Shown one piece after another: positions 51,418 to 60,718 of a stretch of 64,000 bases of DNA; position 1 is the first letter of the stretch, and each line of letters starts with the position of its first letter. Location of the stretch: assembly GCF_014647755.1 (NCBI RefSeq), contig NZ_BMPU01000002.1:310001-374000 (forward strand). The letters run 5' to 3'. The position numbers and the translations under genes are program-made. Below the pieces are notes generated by a model that saw nothing but the letters and a program-made list of their open reading frames with translations, searched no databases and had not been told where the DNA came from. The stretch comes from Porphyromonas pasteri. Lineage in GTDB: Bacteria; Bacteroidota; Bacteroidia; Bacteroidales; Porphyromonadaceae.

Positions 51418-53709
51418 ATGAAGCTTAAGATGTATATCAGTAGAAAAATTTATAGTCTTTCAGTTATGGGGTTGCTTCTATGTGGTATAGGAGTGGCGCA
51501 GGTTTTGCCACTACGAGGCCCAGAGAATGTGGAAGAGCCCATTGTGGAGGGAGTGAGTGATAGCTCTGTGTACCGAGTTAAGGCGACAGTGTCTCTCGCG
51601 AATATCATTGAGCAGATGAATTACTGCTATATGGCTCTTACTAACATCATAAATAGTAAGTCTATGCTTCAGTATGAGTCAGAGCTGGATCAGCTAATCA
51701 ATAATCTGGCGGTAGAGAACATTGCTGATCTCGATGAAATCGCAGAATTTCGAGAAGACTTGATGTCCGTGACCAGTGATCTCGCTATAAATGAAGAGGA
51801 GCGTAAGGTCTTGCGTAGACTAAATACGATTCGACGAGATAATGTCAAGTATCAAGCGATATCAAATGCGCTGTCTATGCCTATGCTTCTTGTTCCAGGA
51901 GCAGGTGGTTCTGTAGCTTCAGCGCCACAGCTCGCTTTTTATACGCTTCTTTCTGCTGCTCGTTCTGCCGTTGACTATACAGTCCAAGGTAATCAGCTGC
52001 AAGCAGAAGAAATTCAAAGCTTTTGGGAACTGAGAAAGAGAGATTTGGAGTCCTTTAAGAATTTGCGCCTTGAGGCATTTCGTTTATTGGTTCAGCTGTA
52101 TAAAAAGTACAACCTTAAAGAAAGTGATCGCCTAACGGAGCGAACTGCTCTCTTGTTTTCAAACATTATCCAAGAGGGGGATGCATCTAAGCGCTTGCGC
52201 TTGCTCCTAGATAATAAGCAGACCTATGCTAACTTTATTGATTGGGATTATTATGTAGGTATGGCTTATCTGGATATTAAGCAGAATGCAGAAGCGTGCC
52301 GTTATCTCCATAGCTATATTGACAGAAGGCAGGCAACGCCTCTCTTCCGTATTGATAGTAAACTTGGAATATCTGCACTTACTCTCTTGACTTATGATGC
52401 AGGGCTATCAACGGGGGCAAAAATGGATATGCTAACGTTGGCTAAGAATAACTTGCCCGAAAATGGAGCTAGTTTGAATCAGATAGCGCTGTTGTATCGA
52501 CTGCTGGGGCAGAGCAATGAAGGCTTTGATCTTTTGCGTAGGGGGCTAGATAACGAGCGTACGACAGATAAAGATTTGCTGGTGTGGACTATTGTCCAGG
52601 GGATATCTGTAGCTCGCCCAGATGCTGTGTCTCTTAAGACGATTGATAGAGCTGTCAAGTCTACTTCGGATATCAGTTTGAATAGCTATCTCAGCTATTT
52701 GGCTGCATCAAATATCGGTGGGCTACCCAAGGAATTGAGTACTCTAATCTCTTTTGATAAGTTTGCTTCACGACATTTCTGGGGCAATGGATACGTTTGG
52801 CTTGCTGGACCTAAGCTAGATTATGATAATATCTTATTGAATATTAACTCAAATAGATACCAGTTAGATGTTTCTGATATAGAGGTTTATCGGATGAGAA
52901 TTGGTGGAGGGAGCGTTAAAATTCGAGAGATGGTATCCCAATATGAAGGTGCTGTGACCCGAGAAGAGTTAGAAGATGAGTTTGATTTCTTCAAGAGCTA
53001 TCCTAAGGCCATCCCTGTGTTATTTCATCCGCTTCAAGATGATGTCAGTTATATCGTTCGCCGAAATATCGACTTTAATACTCTTACGCCCGGTAGTAGC
53101 CTTCACGATAAGCTGAGTGTTTATGGGGAACTATCAGAGGATGAGCTACAGGATATTAAGGAATACTGTGAGGACCATCAGAGTAAAGCTCAGGGAATCC
53201 AACTCAAGCTGAAAGATAATACCCGATGGTTTGGGTATTATCTTTGGAACTCTGTGGCATCTCCAGAGCCAATGAGATATCTGAACTATGACGTAGCAAA
53301 GCTACAGCGTGGTCGTCCTTATAGCCCAGAAGATCTGACTTTTGAGGTGAGCTTGAAATTGAATGACATGTCGAGTGACTCTATCAAGATGCCTTATAAG
53401 CCTCTAGTTCCTTATGGAGAAGAAGGTGAATTCATAGTACTTAAGTGGAAGGGTCCACAGGATTTGATACTGACATATAAGTATACAAGTAACCCCAAGA
53501 AAATGACCCTATATAGTATGCAGTTTGAGAATGTCCATAGAGATGTCTTGAACTACAAGATATATGATAGCCGAGTTCGCTTGGATAGAGTAGATATGAA
53601 AGAGACTTCGTTCTTCTCTGGGGTCGCTTCTTTCTTTGCTGGTGTCTTTGCTGGTATTGGCTCTTTCTTTGCTGCAATTTGGGGGTGGATCGCAGGCCTT
53701 TTCTCTTAG
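51418..53709 (+). CDS. Large exported protein with helical repeats and hydrophobic C-terminus, unknown
   Basis: I do not recognise this 763-residue protein. It has a probable signal peptide (IYSLSVMGLLLCGIGVAQ, residues 12-29), then a helical region (about 55-240) with many Glu, Arg and Leu. Segments near 275-430 look like TPR-type helix pairs (YVGMAYLDIKQNAEACRYL and QIALLYRLLGQSNEGFDLL). The middle and C-terminal part is beta-rich. The last 35 residues (SFFSGVASFFAGVFAGIGSF, then AAIWGWIAGLF) are strongly hydrophobic with regular Gly and Phe, like a membrane anchor or pore-lining helix. Codon use and AT content differ from the surroundings. The downstream nuclease gene is 76 bases away. Confidence 0.75.
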   Translation: MKLKMYISRKIYSLSVMGLLLCGIGVAQVLPLRGPENVEEPIVEGVSDSSVYRVKATVSLANIIEQMNYCYMALTNIINSKSMLQYESELDQLINNLAVENIADLDEIAEFREDLMSVTSDLAINEEERKVLRRLNTIRRDNVKYQAISNALSMPMLLVPGAGGSVASAPQLAFYTLLSAARSAVDYTVQGNQLQAEEIQSFWELRKRDLESFKNLRLEAFRLLVQLYKKYNLKESDRLTERTALLFSNIIQEGDASKRLRLLLDNKQTYANFIDWDYYVGMAYLDIKQNAEACRYLHSYIDRRQATPLFRIDSKLGISALTLLTYDAGLSTGAKMDMLTLAKNNLPENGASLNQIALLYRLLGQSNEGFDLLRRGLDNERTTDKDLLVWTIVQGISVARPDAVSLKTIDRAVKSTSDISLNSYLSYLAASNIGGLPKELSTLISFDKFASRHFWGNGYVWLAGPKLDYDNILLNINSNRYQLDVSDIEVYRMRIGGGSVKIREMVSQYEGAVTREELEDEFDFFKSYPKAIPVLFHPLQDDVSYIVRRNIDFNTLTPGSSLHDKLSVYGELSEDELQDIKEYCEDHQSKAQGIQLKLKDNTRWFGYYLWNSVASPEPMRYLNYDVAKLQRGRPYSPEDLTFEVSLKLNDMSSDSIKMPYKPLVPYGEEGEFIVLKWKGPQDLILTYKYTSNPKKMTLYSMQFENVHRDVLNYKIYDSRVRLDRVDMKETSFFSGVASFFAGVFAGIGSFFAAIWGWIAGLFS

Positions 53710-53785
53710 CCTATACTCAGGAAGTTACTATCCTTGTATAGCTTGTGGGTTTATTTTATAAAGCAAGATAATAGCCTCGCATTTG

Positions 53786-54631
53786 ATGGGTAGTCGTGTC
53801 TTTCTGCAAATAGTCGCTTTGTTGTTCCTACTTATACAAAGCTTGTTTGCTCAAAGTAACCCTGTTAATGTAAGTTATCGCCAACCTCAAGATGGTAGGC
53901 GAATAGCTGATATAATAGAGTTACCCAGTTATCCTAAAGAAAAGGGTGGGGCTTTGATCTTTCACAAAGGGTATACCGTGTTTTATAGCTCTCGTTATGG
54001 TATCCCTCTATGGGTCGCTTGGGAAATTAACCCAGATCGAGTTAGGAGCGTTGAGAGACGATCTGGATATGGCTTCTTCCCTGATCCCGCTCTTCCAGAT
54101 TCTTTGCAAACCAATCAGAAAGAATATAATCGCACTGGTTATGATAAGGGACATATGTGTCCAGCTAATGATAACACAGGGAGTGCTGAGCTAATGCGGG
54201 AATGCCATTATGCTTCAAATCTGGCTCCCCAGCGAAAGGAACTCAATCGCTCTGGAGGGACGTGGTTTAACGTGGAGCAGGAGTGTACAAAGTTTGTGAA
54301 GCGAGAGGGGAAGAAGTTGTATGTTATTTGTGGTCCTATCATAGAGCATTCAACATTATCAGCACGGCAAAGACTAAATGGAAGATCTGCCTATACGCCC
54401 AAGCACTTCTTTAAGGTCATGATGTATGAAGATGGAGGTGTTCGCTATGGTATGGGATTGATTTTTAACCAATGGAACCACATGGTGGCAAAGCCAATAA
54501 GGGAAGTGGAGACTATGGTTGGCTTTAATTTCTTTATGAACTTACCTGCTCGAGAACAGGATAAGTTTGAGCGTAGCGTTGGGGATAATGCTCTTTTTAG
54601 GGGGATTAAGCGTAATGCAAGAATAGAATAG
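53786..54631 (+). CDS. Secreted DNA/RNA non-specific endonuclease (NUC1 family)
   Basis: The 281-residue protein has a signal peptide (MGSRVFLQIVALLFLLIQSLFAQ) and a beta-beta-alpha-metal nuclease domain (about 50-265). The catalytic motif is YDKGHMCPANDN (near residues 116-127), a DRGH variant with the general-base His, and the metal-binding Asn lies in the family's following helix (CHYASNLAPQ). It should cut extracellular or periplasmic DNA and RNA for nucleotide salvage or attack on competitors. The ATG at 53786 is used rather than the TTG at 53783. It is AT-rich like the preceding gene. Confidence 0.9.
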   Translation: MGSRVFLQIVALLFLLIQSLFAQSNPVNVSYRQPQDGRRIADIIELPSYPKEKGGALIFHKGYTVFYSSRYGIPLWVAWEINPDRVRSVERRSGYGFFPDPALPDSLQTNQKEYNRTGYDKGHMCPANDNTGSAELMRECHYASNLAPQRKELNRSGGTWFNVEQECTKFVKREGKKLYVICGPIIEHSTLSARQRLNGRSAYTPKHFFKVMMYEDGGVRYGMGLIFNQWNHMVAKPIREVETMVGFNFFMNLPAREQDKFERSVGDNALFRGIKRNARIE

Positions 54632-54669
54632 GAGGTATTAATCCTATGCTTAAGTAGCTCTGCAAAGGG

Positions 54670-54705
54670 TACCAGTGATAGCCCAGCGCTATCGCTGGTA
54701 TTTCA
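54670..54705 (+). terminator. Terminator of the nuclease gene
   Basis: A 13-bp stem with one wobble pair (54670-54682 with 54688-54700), loop ccagc, then tttcatt. Confidence 0.75.
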
Positions 54706-54810
54706 TTATCTGGGGCTTGTGTGAAAAGTCGTTGTTGTGCGGAATCTACTCTCTTCAAACGGAGGGCTCGTCGTATCTTTGCAGTATGTGAGGGTGCATT
54801 TATCATCTTA

Positions 54811-54890
54811 ATGATGCAAGCTGCGCCTTCAAATGATGCAAGCTGCACCTTCAAACGATGCAAGCTCAGAAGATCAAATGATGCAAGCTA
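54811..54890 (+). repeat. Four tandem 22/23-bp repeats with internal start codons
   Basis: The unit atgatgcaagct begins at 54811, 54833, 54855 (acgatg) and 54878 (spacing 22, 22, 23). Three copies carry ATGATG. TATCTTTG at 54774-54781 would start the transcript just upstream. Confidence 0.8.
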
Positions 54891-55108
54891 CCAAGCGTAA
54901 GCTCAGTGCACAGGAGACGGAGCGACTCGTTTGCTGCTTCTGCTCCGAATGGCGGACAGCTCAAGAGATAGCTGACTACCTACATCGGACAAAGGATCAT
55001 GTGAGAAATGTAATCCTACCTCGCCTCCTCAAGCAAGGCGTGCTTGAGCAAAGGTTCTCTGTAAAACGGCATCCCAATCAGCAATATAGAGCGGGACGAG
55101 AAGAATAG
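54878..55108 (+). CDS. Small winged-helix protein, possibly the remnant of an AlbA_2-type ATPase
   Basis: From ATG 54878 the protein has 76 residues; starting in the second repeat (54833) would give 91. The sequence WRTAQEIADYLHRTKDHVRN followed by VILPRLLKQGVLEQRF and HPNQQYRAG resembles the C-terminal winged-helix of AlbA_2 (Schlafen-like) ATP-binding proteins, where a helix-turn-helix is followed by a short wing and a Q-x-Y ending. Free-standing, it may bind DNA or simply be a leftover of a longer gene. The gene stops 62 bases before the acyl-CoA ligase. Confidence 0.5.
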   Translation: MMQATKRKLSAQETERLVCCFCSEWRTAQEIADYLHRTKDHVRNVILPRLLKQGVLEQRFSVKRHPNQQYRAGREE

Positions 55109-55111
55109 GCT

Positions 55112-55119
55112 AAATTTGT
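55112..55119 (+). promoter_or_regulatory. Candidate -7 box of the acyl-CoA ligase gene
   Basis: TAAATTTG just after the winged-helix gene; leader about 45 bases. No exact TTG upstream. Confidence 0.5.
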
Positions 55120-55170
55120 AAGAGAATTAGCGGGGCATCCCACCCCGACCACACTTGTATAGACAGACCA

Positions 55171-56994
55171 ATGACACCTCCATACCCTAAGTATCACCTG
55201 GCGGAGTTCCCCCACCAGTTCCGTGTACGCTACCCAGGCAAGACCATTATGCGCTACTACAACAAGCATAATGAGCGCTGGGAGAAGCTCAATGGCGAGC
55301 AGGTCGCTAACCTCTGCCTCTCGGCAGCCAAGGGCTTGGCTTACCTGCAGATCCAGACGGGCGACCGTATCGCGATCTATTCGCCCAACCGTGTGGGCTG
55401 CATCACTACCGAGCTGGGTATCTTCATGATGCGTGCCGTCTCGGTGCCCCTCTACGCGACGAGTACGCCCGATCAGGTGCAGTTCATCGTGGAGGATGCT
55501 GGCGTCGAGACGATGTTCGTCGGCGGTCAGTTCCAGTACAACAATGCCTATGAGGTGCAGCAGCGTGGCGGGTCTCTTCGCCGTCTGATCATCTTCGACA
55601 ACGAGGTGGTGCTGGCCCCTGGGGACACGACCTCGATGTACTACGATGAGTTCGTGCGACGTGGGGACTCCGTCTCCTATGAGAACAAGGCGAACGTCAC
55701 GGCAAGCCAAGCGCTGGCTACCGACCTGGCGGTCATCATCTACACCTCCGGTACGACGGGTAAGAGCAAGGGCGTGATGCTGCATCATAGCAACTTCATA
55801 GAGCAGCTCTATGCGCATCAGATCAAGTACCCCTTCATCACGAATCGCGATGTCTCGATGTGCTTCCTCCCGCTGAATCACATCCTCGAGAAGGCGTGGA
55901 GCTACCTCTGCCTCAGTATGGGCTGTCAGGTGGCTGTCCTCAGCGACCCGAAGCGTATCCTTGAGGCGCTGCCTATGGTGCGCCCCTCGATGATGGGCAA
56001 TGTGCCCCGCTTCTGGGAGAAGGTATATATCGGTGTGCAGGACAAGATCAATCGCTCGCCCAAGCCCCTGCGCTATGTCCTTCGCCACGCTATCCAGGTA
56101 GGGGATCGCTACTTCTTCGACTTCGTGAACGAGGGGAAGAAGGCGCCACTCTACCTCAAGCTCCTCTACAAGGTCTACGATAAGACGCTCTTTGCGAAGG
56201 TGAAGAAGGCTATCGGTATCCAGCGTGGCCGCTTCTTCCCCACGGCAGGGGCTTCGGTCTCGCCCGAGATCCTGCGCTTCCTGCGCTCGATCAATGTACC
56301 TATGTGTGTGGGCTATGGGCTGTCGGAGACGACGGCGACGGTGTCCTCCCAGCCTATGGTGGGCTTTGACCTTGAGTCCATCGGTACGATCATGCCCGCT
56401 CTCGAGGTGAAGATCGATCCCGAGACGAGTGAGATCCTCATCAAGGGCCCGACGGTGACGACGGGCTACTACAATAATCCCGAGGCCAACGCTGAGGCGT
56501 TCACCGAAGACGGCTTCTTCCGCACGGGGGATGCTGGTCGTATGGAGAATGGTGTGCTCTACTTCACGGAGCGTATCAAGGACCTCTTTAAGACTGCCAA
56601 CGGTAAGTACATCGCTCCGCAGATGCTCGAGGGCTTGCTCACGGTCGATCCGCTCTTCGAGCAGGTGGCTATCATCGCTGACGGGTATAAGTTCGTCAGT
56701 GCGCTCATCTACCCCAACTGGGAGGTGCTGCGCCGTGAGGCTGCCGAGCGTGGCGTGTCTCGTGACCTCAGCGAAGAGGAGCTCAGCAAGCAGCATGAGG
56801 TACACCGCCTCGTGATGGCGCACGTAGAGGCTGCTCTCAGCTCTGTAGCGCAGTATGAGAAGGTGAAGAAATTCCACCTGATGACGACGCCCTTCACGCT
56901 GGAGAGCGGCGAGCTGACCAATACACTCAAGCTACGCCGTAAGGTCGTCGCTGAGCACTACGCCAGCGAGATCGCCCACATGTACGAGGAGTAG
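55171..56994 (+). CDS. AMP-dependent long-chain acyl-CoA synthetase (FadD15-like)
   Basis: The 607-residue peripheral membrane enzyme activates fatty acids with ATP and CoA. It has the AMP-binding motif YTSGTTGKSKGVML (residues about 191-204), FLPLNHILEKAWSY, the adenylate-binding GYGLSETTATV near 376-386, TGDAGRMENGVLYFTERIKDLFKTANGKYIAP near the end of the N-domain, and a C-terminal domain lacking long insertions. The length fits the bacterial FadD15 branch. It may serve lipid uptake or membrane-lipid remodelling. Confidence 0.93.
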   Translation: MTPPYPKYHLAEFPHQFRVRYPGKTIMRYYNKHNERWEKLNGEQVANLCLSAAKGLAYLQIQTGDRIAIYSPNRVGCITTELGIFMMRAVSVPLYATSTPDQVQFIVEDAGVETMFVGGQFQYNNAYEVQQRGGSLRRLIIFDNEVVLAPGDTTSMYYDEFVRRGDSVSYENKANVTASQALATDLAVIIYTSGTTGKSKGVMLHHSNFIEQLYAHQIKYPFITNRDVSMCFLPLNHILEKAWSYLCLSMGCQVAVLSDPKRILEALPMVRPSMMGNVPRFWEKVYIGVQDKINRSPKPLRYVLRHAIQVGDRYFFDFVNEGKKAPLYLKLLYKVYDKTLFAKVKKAIGIQRGRFFPTAGASVSPEILRFLRSINVPMCVGYGLSETTATVSSQPMVGFDLESIGTIMPALEVKIDPETSEILIKGPTVTTGYYNNPEANAEAFTEDGFFRTGDAGRMENGVLYFTERIKDLFKTANGKYIAPQMLEGLLTVDPLFEQVAIIADGYKFVSALIYPNWEVLRREAAERGVSRDLSEEELSKQHEVHRLVMAHVEAALSSVAQYEKVKKFHLMTTPFTLESGELTNTLKLRRKVVAEHYASEIAHMYEE

Positions 56995-57042
56995 CCTCGA
57001 CACCCTGATACAGAATATAAATACAAGAATTAGATACAGACG

Positions 57043-57489
57043 ATGAACTATTGGTTCGAATGCAAAGTTTCCTACGAGCGCCAGGCCGACTCGATGGGTA
57101 TGAAGAAGGTTTCCGAAAGCTACCTGGTAGATGCCCTCTCCTTCACAGAGGCAGAGAAGCGTATCATTAAGGAGATTAGACCCTTCGTTTCGGTCGGTGA
57201 GCTGGAGGTGGTGAACATCCGCCGTGCGCGTATCGCTGAGCTCTTCCTCAACGATGAGGCCGAGGACGACCGCTACTTCCGTGCTAAGGTGAACTTCATC
57301 ACCGTTGATGAGAAGAGTGGCTCGGAGAAGAAGACTTCCGCTACGATGATCGTCAAGTCCGATTCGCTGCCTAACGCTGTCACCGAGCTGAAGGCTCAGC
57401 TCGATAGCCAGATGGCCAGCTACGAGATCGCTGCAGTCACCGACACGCAGATCTTAGACGTCTTCCAATATGAAGCCCCTGAGAAGTGA
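57043..57489 (+). CDS. DUF4494 family protein
   Basis: The 148-residue protein starts MNYWFECKVSYERQADSMG, the family's typical opening (WFE.KV.Y). It is a two-layer alpha/beta protein with two similar halves: EAEKRIIKEIRPFV (about 38-51) and an analogous NAVTELKAQLDSQM near the end. No catalytic motif and no signal peptide are seen, so it is a cytoplasmic protein of unknown role. It is strongly linked to YggS in this genome: its 3' end overlaps the yggS start by 20 bases. Confidence 0.85.
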   Translation: MNYWFECKVSYERQADSMGMKKVSESYLVDALSFTEAEKRIIKEIRPFVSVGELEVVNIRRARIAELFLNDEAEDDRYFRAKVNFITVDEKSGSEKKTSATMIVKSDSLPNAVTELKAQLDSQMASYEIAAVTDTQILDVFQYEAPEK

Positions 57490-58171
57490 GGATATAGCTG
57501 AGCGCCTCGATAAGATACGCTCTACGCTGACGGGTGGGGCACGGCTGGTGGCCGTGTCGAAGTTCCACCCTGCGGAGTATATCGAGATGGCGCACGCTGC
57601 AGGCCAGCGTCTCTTCGGCGAGAGCCGTGTGCAGGAGCTGGTAGAGAAGTGGGAGGGCCTCCGTGAGCGCTATCCCGACCTCGTCTGGCACTTCATCGGG
57701 CCGCTGCAGACGAACAAGGTGAAGTACATCGCTCCCTTCATCCATATGATCGAGAGCGTCACCTCTGAGCGTCTCCTTCTGGAGATATGCCGTCAGGCCC
57801 AGCGTGTGGGGCGCACCATCCCCATCCTCCTCGAGGTGCATGTAGCCCGTGAGGAGACGAAGAGTGGCTTCTCCCCCGATGAGCTACGTGAGCTCCTCGG
57901 GCGCATCGCTTCGAGCCCCGAGACGTATCGTGGCGTCGCTCTCCATGGTCTGATGGCTATGGCGAGCAATGTCGATGATGAGGCTGTCATCCGTGGTGAG
58001 TTCGCTGCGGTGCATCGTCTCTTCGACGAGATCCGCTCCTCGGGAGTGCTCCTCCAGCCCGAGCTCTTCACCGAGCTCTCTATGGGTATGAGTGGAGACT
58101 ATCCGCTGGCGCTCCGTGAGGGCGCTACCCTGGTGCGTGTCGGCTCCGCTATCTTCGGAGACCGCGCATAG
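57470..58171 (+). CDS. YggS-family pyridoxal-phosphate homeostasis protein
   Basis: This 233-residue cytoplasmic protein binds pyridoxal phosphate and buffers it. It has the PLP lysine in LVAVSKFHPAEYIE (residue about 31), FGESRVQE, HFIGPLQTNKVK and the phosphate-site MGMSGDYPLAL with RVGSAIFG at the C-terminus. All are diagnostic. It overlaps DUF4494 in another frame. The S41 protease follows 71 bases later. Confidence 0.93.
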   Translation: MKPLRSEDIAERLDKIRSTLTGGARLVAVSKFHPAEYIEMAHAAGQRLFGESRVQELVEKWEGLRERYPDLVWHFIGPLQTNKVKYIAPFIHMIESVTSERLLLEICRQAQRVGRTIPILLEVHVAREETKSGFSPDELRELLGRIASSPETYRGVALHGLMAMASNVDDEAVIRGEFAAVHRLFDEIRSSGVLLQPELFTELSMGMSGDYPLALREGATLVRVGSAIFGDRA

Positions 58172-58242
58172 TATATATCGAGGTGTCTTCGCCCCGCTGC
58201 CCAGCGTGGAGAGGACTCCTACCTCAATTTAGCAATCCATCT

Positions 58243-59955
58243 ATGACTTACTGGACGAAGATCCTGAGCCTCGCGCTCGGCCTACTCCTCCTCACGCCTG
58301 CGTCGGCTCAGACGAAGGGCAAGGAAGAGAAGAAGAAGGATAATAAGTTTAGCTACGTGCAGGCTGTCGATATCTTCGGCTCCTCACTGGCGCTCCTCGA
58401 CCGCCACTTTGTCGACTCCATCGATATCAAGCGTCTGAGCCGTATCGGCTTGGACGGTATGCTCGAGAGCCTCGACCCCTATACCGAGTACTATTCGTCG
58501 GAGGATACCGACAAGCTCCGTCTCCTGACGACTGGGGCTTATGGCGGTATCGGGTCGGTCATCTCGCAGCGCCCCGATAGCACGATCATCATCAACGACC
58601 CCATGGAGGGTATGCCCGCTGCGCAGGCCGGTCTGCGTGCTGGTGACGTCATCCTCGAGGTCGATGGTCAGGACTTCCGTAAGTCGACCAGCGATAAGGT
58701 GAGTGCCGCCCTCAAGGGTACGCCAGGGAGCAAGATCGTGCTCCTCATCCAGCGTCCAGGAGAGTCGAAGCCTCGCCGTATCGAGTTCCGCCGTCAGAAG
58801 ATTCAGGTCAGCCCCGTGCCTTACTATGGTGTCATCGGGAAGGATATGGGCTATATCTCCCTCACGGGCTTCCCCAATACGGCAGCCGCTGAGGTGAAGA
58901 AGGCCTTCCTTGACCTCAAGTCCAAGCACCAGCTCCGTGGGCTCATCCTTGACCTGCGCGACAATGGTGGTGGGCTCATCGACGAAGCCATCAAGATCGT
59001 CAACTTCTTCGTCCCCGCAGGCGAGGAGGTCGTGACGACGCGTGGCCGCAATGCCCGCCGTCAGGAGGTCGTCTATCGCACGACCGACAAGCCTCTCGAC
59101 ACGCAGATCCCCATCGCAGTGCTCATCAATGGGCAGTCAGCCTCGGCCTCCGAGATCGTGAGCGGTGCTCTGCAAGATCTCGATCGCGCTGTCGTCATGG
59201 GCGTCAAGAGCTATGGTAAGGGCCTTGTGCAGACGACGATGCAGCTCCCCTATGACGGGACGATCAAGCTCACGACGGCGAAGTACTACATCCCCAGCGG
59301 TCGCTGTATCCAGCGCATCAACTACCAGTCGCTGCGTGAGGGTAAGGGCGCTACGATCCTGCCTGACAGCCTGACGAAGGTCTTTCACACGCGAGCAGGC
59401 CGTGAGGTCCGTGATGCTGGTGGTATCCTCCCCGACATAGCTCTCACGAATGACTCGCTGCCCACGATGGTGTACTACCTGCGTGTCAATAACGATGCCT
59501 TCGACTGGATCACGGACTATGTGCGCAGCCACCGCACGATCGCTTCGCCCCGTGACTTTAAGCTCACGGATGCAGACTATGCCTCCTTCTCTAATCACAT
59601 GATCGAGAAGAAGTTCGACTACGACCGCCAGAGTGGCAAGGAGCTGAAGAAGCTGGAGGACTTGGCGAAGTTCGAGGGCTATTACAACAAGAGTCGTGAG
59701 GCCTTCGAGGCGCTGAAGAAGCTCCTCGTCCCCGACCTCAAGCACGACCTCGAGGAGCATCGTCCCTTCATCGAGCAGTATCTGACGGGGGCTATCCTCA
59801 CCCGCTACTATTACAATCGAGGGGCGCTGGAGCGCAGCGTCGCCGAGGACAAGATGGTGCGTGCCGCAGAGGATCTCCTCGCAGATCCCGCACGCTACAC
59901 GAAGGTCCTGAGCCGCCCCGAGGCTAAGACCGCTGCTACCCCTACAGCGAAGTAG
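58243..59955 (+). CDS. C-terminal processing peptidase, S41 family
   Basis: The 570-residue exported protease has a signal peptide (MTYWTKILSLALGLLLLTPASAQ), a Lys-rich linker, an N-terminal helical domain, a PDZ domain (about 85-165; GIGSVISQRPDSTIIINDP and AGDVILEVDGQDF), and the S41 core. The catalytic Ser lies in NGQSASASEIVSGAL and the Lys in MGVKSYGKGLVQT, both canonical. A long C-terminal helical domain follows. It likely trims periplasmic proteins; CtpA-like enzymes of Porphyromonas act in envelope maintenance. The start at 58243 is the signal-peptide Met; a longer frame from 58183 adds 20 unrelated residues. Confidence 0.92.
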   Translation: MTYWTKILSLALGLLLLTPASAQTKGKEEKKKDNKFSYVQAVDIFGSSLALLDRHFVDSIDIKRLSRIGLDGMLESLDPYTEYYSSEDTDKLRLLTTGAYGGIGSVISQRPDSTIIINDPMEGMPAAQAGLRAGDVILEVDGQDFRKSTSDKVSAALKGTPGSKIVLLIQRPGESKPRRIEFRRQKIQVSPVPYYGVIGKDMGYISLTGFPNTAAAEVKKAFLDLKSKHQLRGLILDLRDNGGGLIDEAIKIVNFFVPAGEEVVTTRGRNARRQEVVYRTTDKPLDTQIPIAVLINGQSASASEIVSGALQDLDRAVVMGVKSYGKGLVQTTMQLPYDGTIKLTTAKYYIPSGRCIQRINYQSLREGKGATILPDSLTKVFHTRAGREVRDAGGILPDIALTNDSLPTMVYYLRVNNDAFDWITDYVRSHRTIASPRDFKLTDADYASFSNHMIEKKFDYDRQSGKELKKLEDLAKFEGYYNKSREAFEALKKLLVPDLKHDLEEHRPFIEQYLTGAILTRYYYNRGALERSVAEDKMVRAAEDLLADPARYTKVLSRPEAKTAATPTAK

Positions 59956-59959
59956 TGCG

Positions 59960-60508
59960 ATGAAGAAAATCTTTTGCCCCAAGTGCGATACGGCAATCCC
60001 TCTGAGGAGGGAGCGTATCGAGGAGCTGCAGGCCTCGGGAGAGGATCGCCTCTCGATCATCTGCCCGCAGTGCACGCATCAGCTCAACCTGCGTCTGCGC
60101 TTGCCTTCGGCTAAGAGCACGAAGCGACAAGAGCAGCGCACCTCCGTCGGGCATATCATCGTGGTGGAGAATGTCTTCGGCTATAAGCAGCTCTTCCCCC
60201 TCTACGTCGGGGTGAATGCCATCGGCCGTCGAAATAAGGATACCGCTACGGATATCCCTGTCATCACCTCCGACCCCAGTATGGACCGCCATCATGCGAT
60301 CATCAAGGTCACCGAGGGGCGTACGGGGAAGCTCCGCTTCGCTGTGGCAGATGACGATAGCCGTGTGGGGACCTTCCTCGCAGGCGAGCTTCTCGCCCCG
60401 AAGGAGTGGCGCTACCTCCAGCCTGGAGACGTGCTCACGCTCGGCGCTACCTCCATTATCTTCAGCGACGAACCTCTCCCCGAAGATCCCACCATCGAGG
60501 AGTCGTAG
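59960..60508 (+). CDS. FHA-domain protein with N-terminal zinc ribbon
   Basis: The 182-residue protein begins with a zinc ribbon (CPKC at residues 6-9 and CPQC at 35-38), followed by a basic linker and a forkhead-associated domain (about 70-170; VGVNAIGRR and DPSMDRHHAIIKVTE, then GTFLAGELL). FHA domains bind phosphothreonine, so a Ser/Thr kinase signalling partner is expected, but none is in the window. It lies 4 bases after the S41 protease. Confidence 0.85.
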   Translation: MKKIFCPKCDTAIPLRRERIEELQASGEDRLSIICPQCTHQLNLRLRLPSAKSTKRQEQRTSVGHIIVVENVFGYKQLFPLYVGVNAIGRRNKDTATDIPVITSDPSMDRHHAIIKVTEGRTGKLRFAVADDDSRVGTFLAGELLAPKEWRYLQPGDVLTLGATSIIFSDEPLPEDPTIEES

Positions 60509-60718
60509 CTTGCGTCTTCCCTCTCCACTCGCGGGGCCAGCGAGCTACGCTCACCGCTCTCGTTGTGGTGGACGATTTTTTACGTCTGCATAGTATAGTG
60601 GGTTGCTTATGTGCGTATTTTTTGCTTACTTTGCAGACCGATTGTAGAGTCCTCCTGAGGGAGGTGAAGATACAAGTCGCTGATTACGTTAGAAATAACA
60701 AACTAAAATATAAGAGTA

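Noticed and set aside
50930-55110. AT-rich region as an integrated phage or conjugative element
   Set aside because: No integrase, transposase, relaxase or flanking direct repeats were found; only composition and gene content are unusual.
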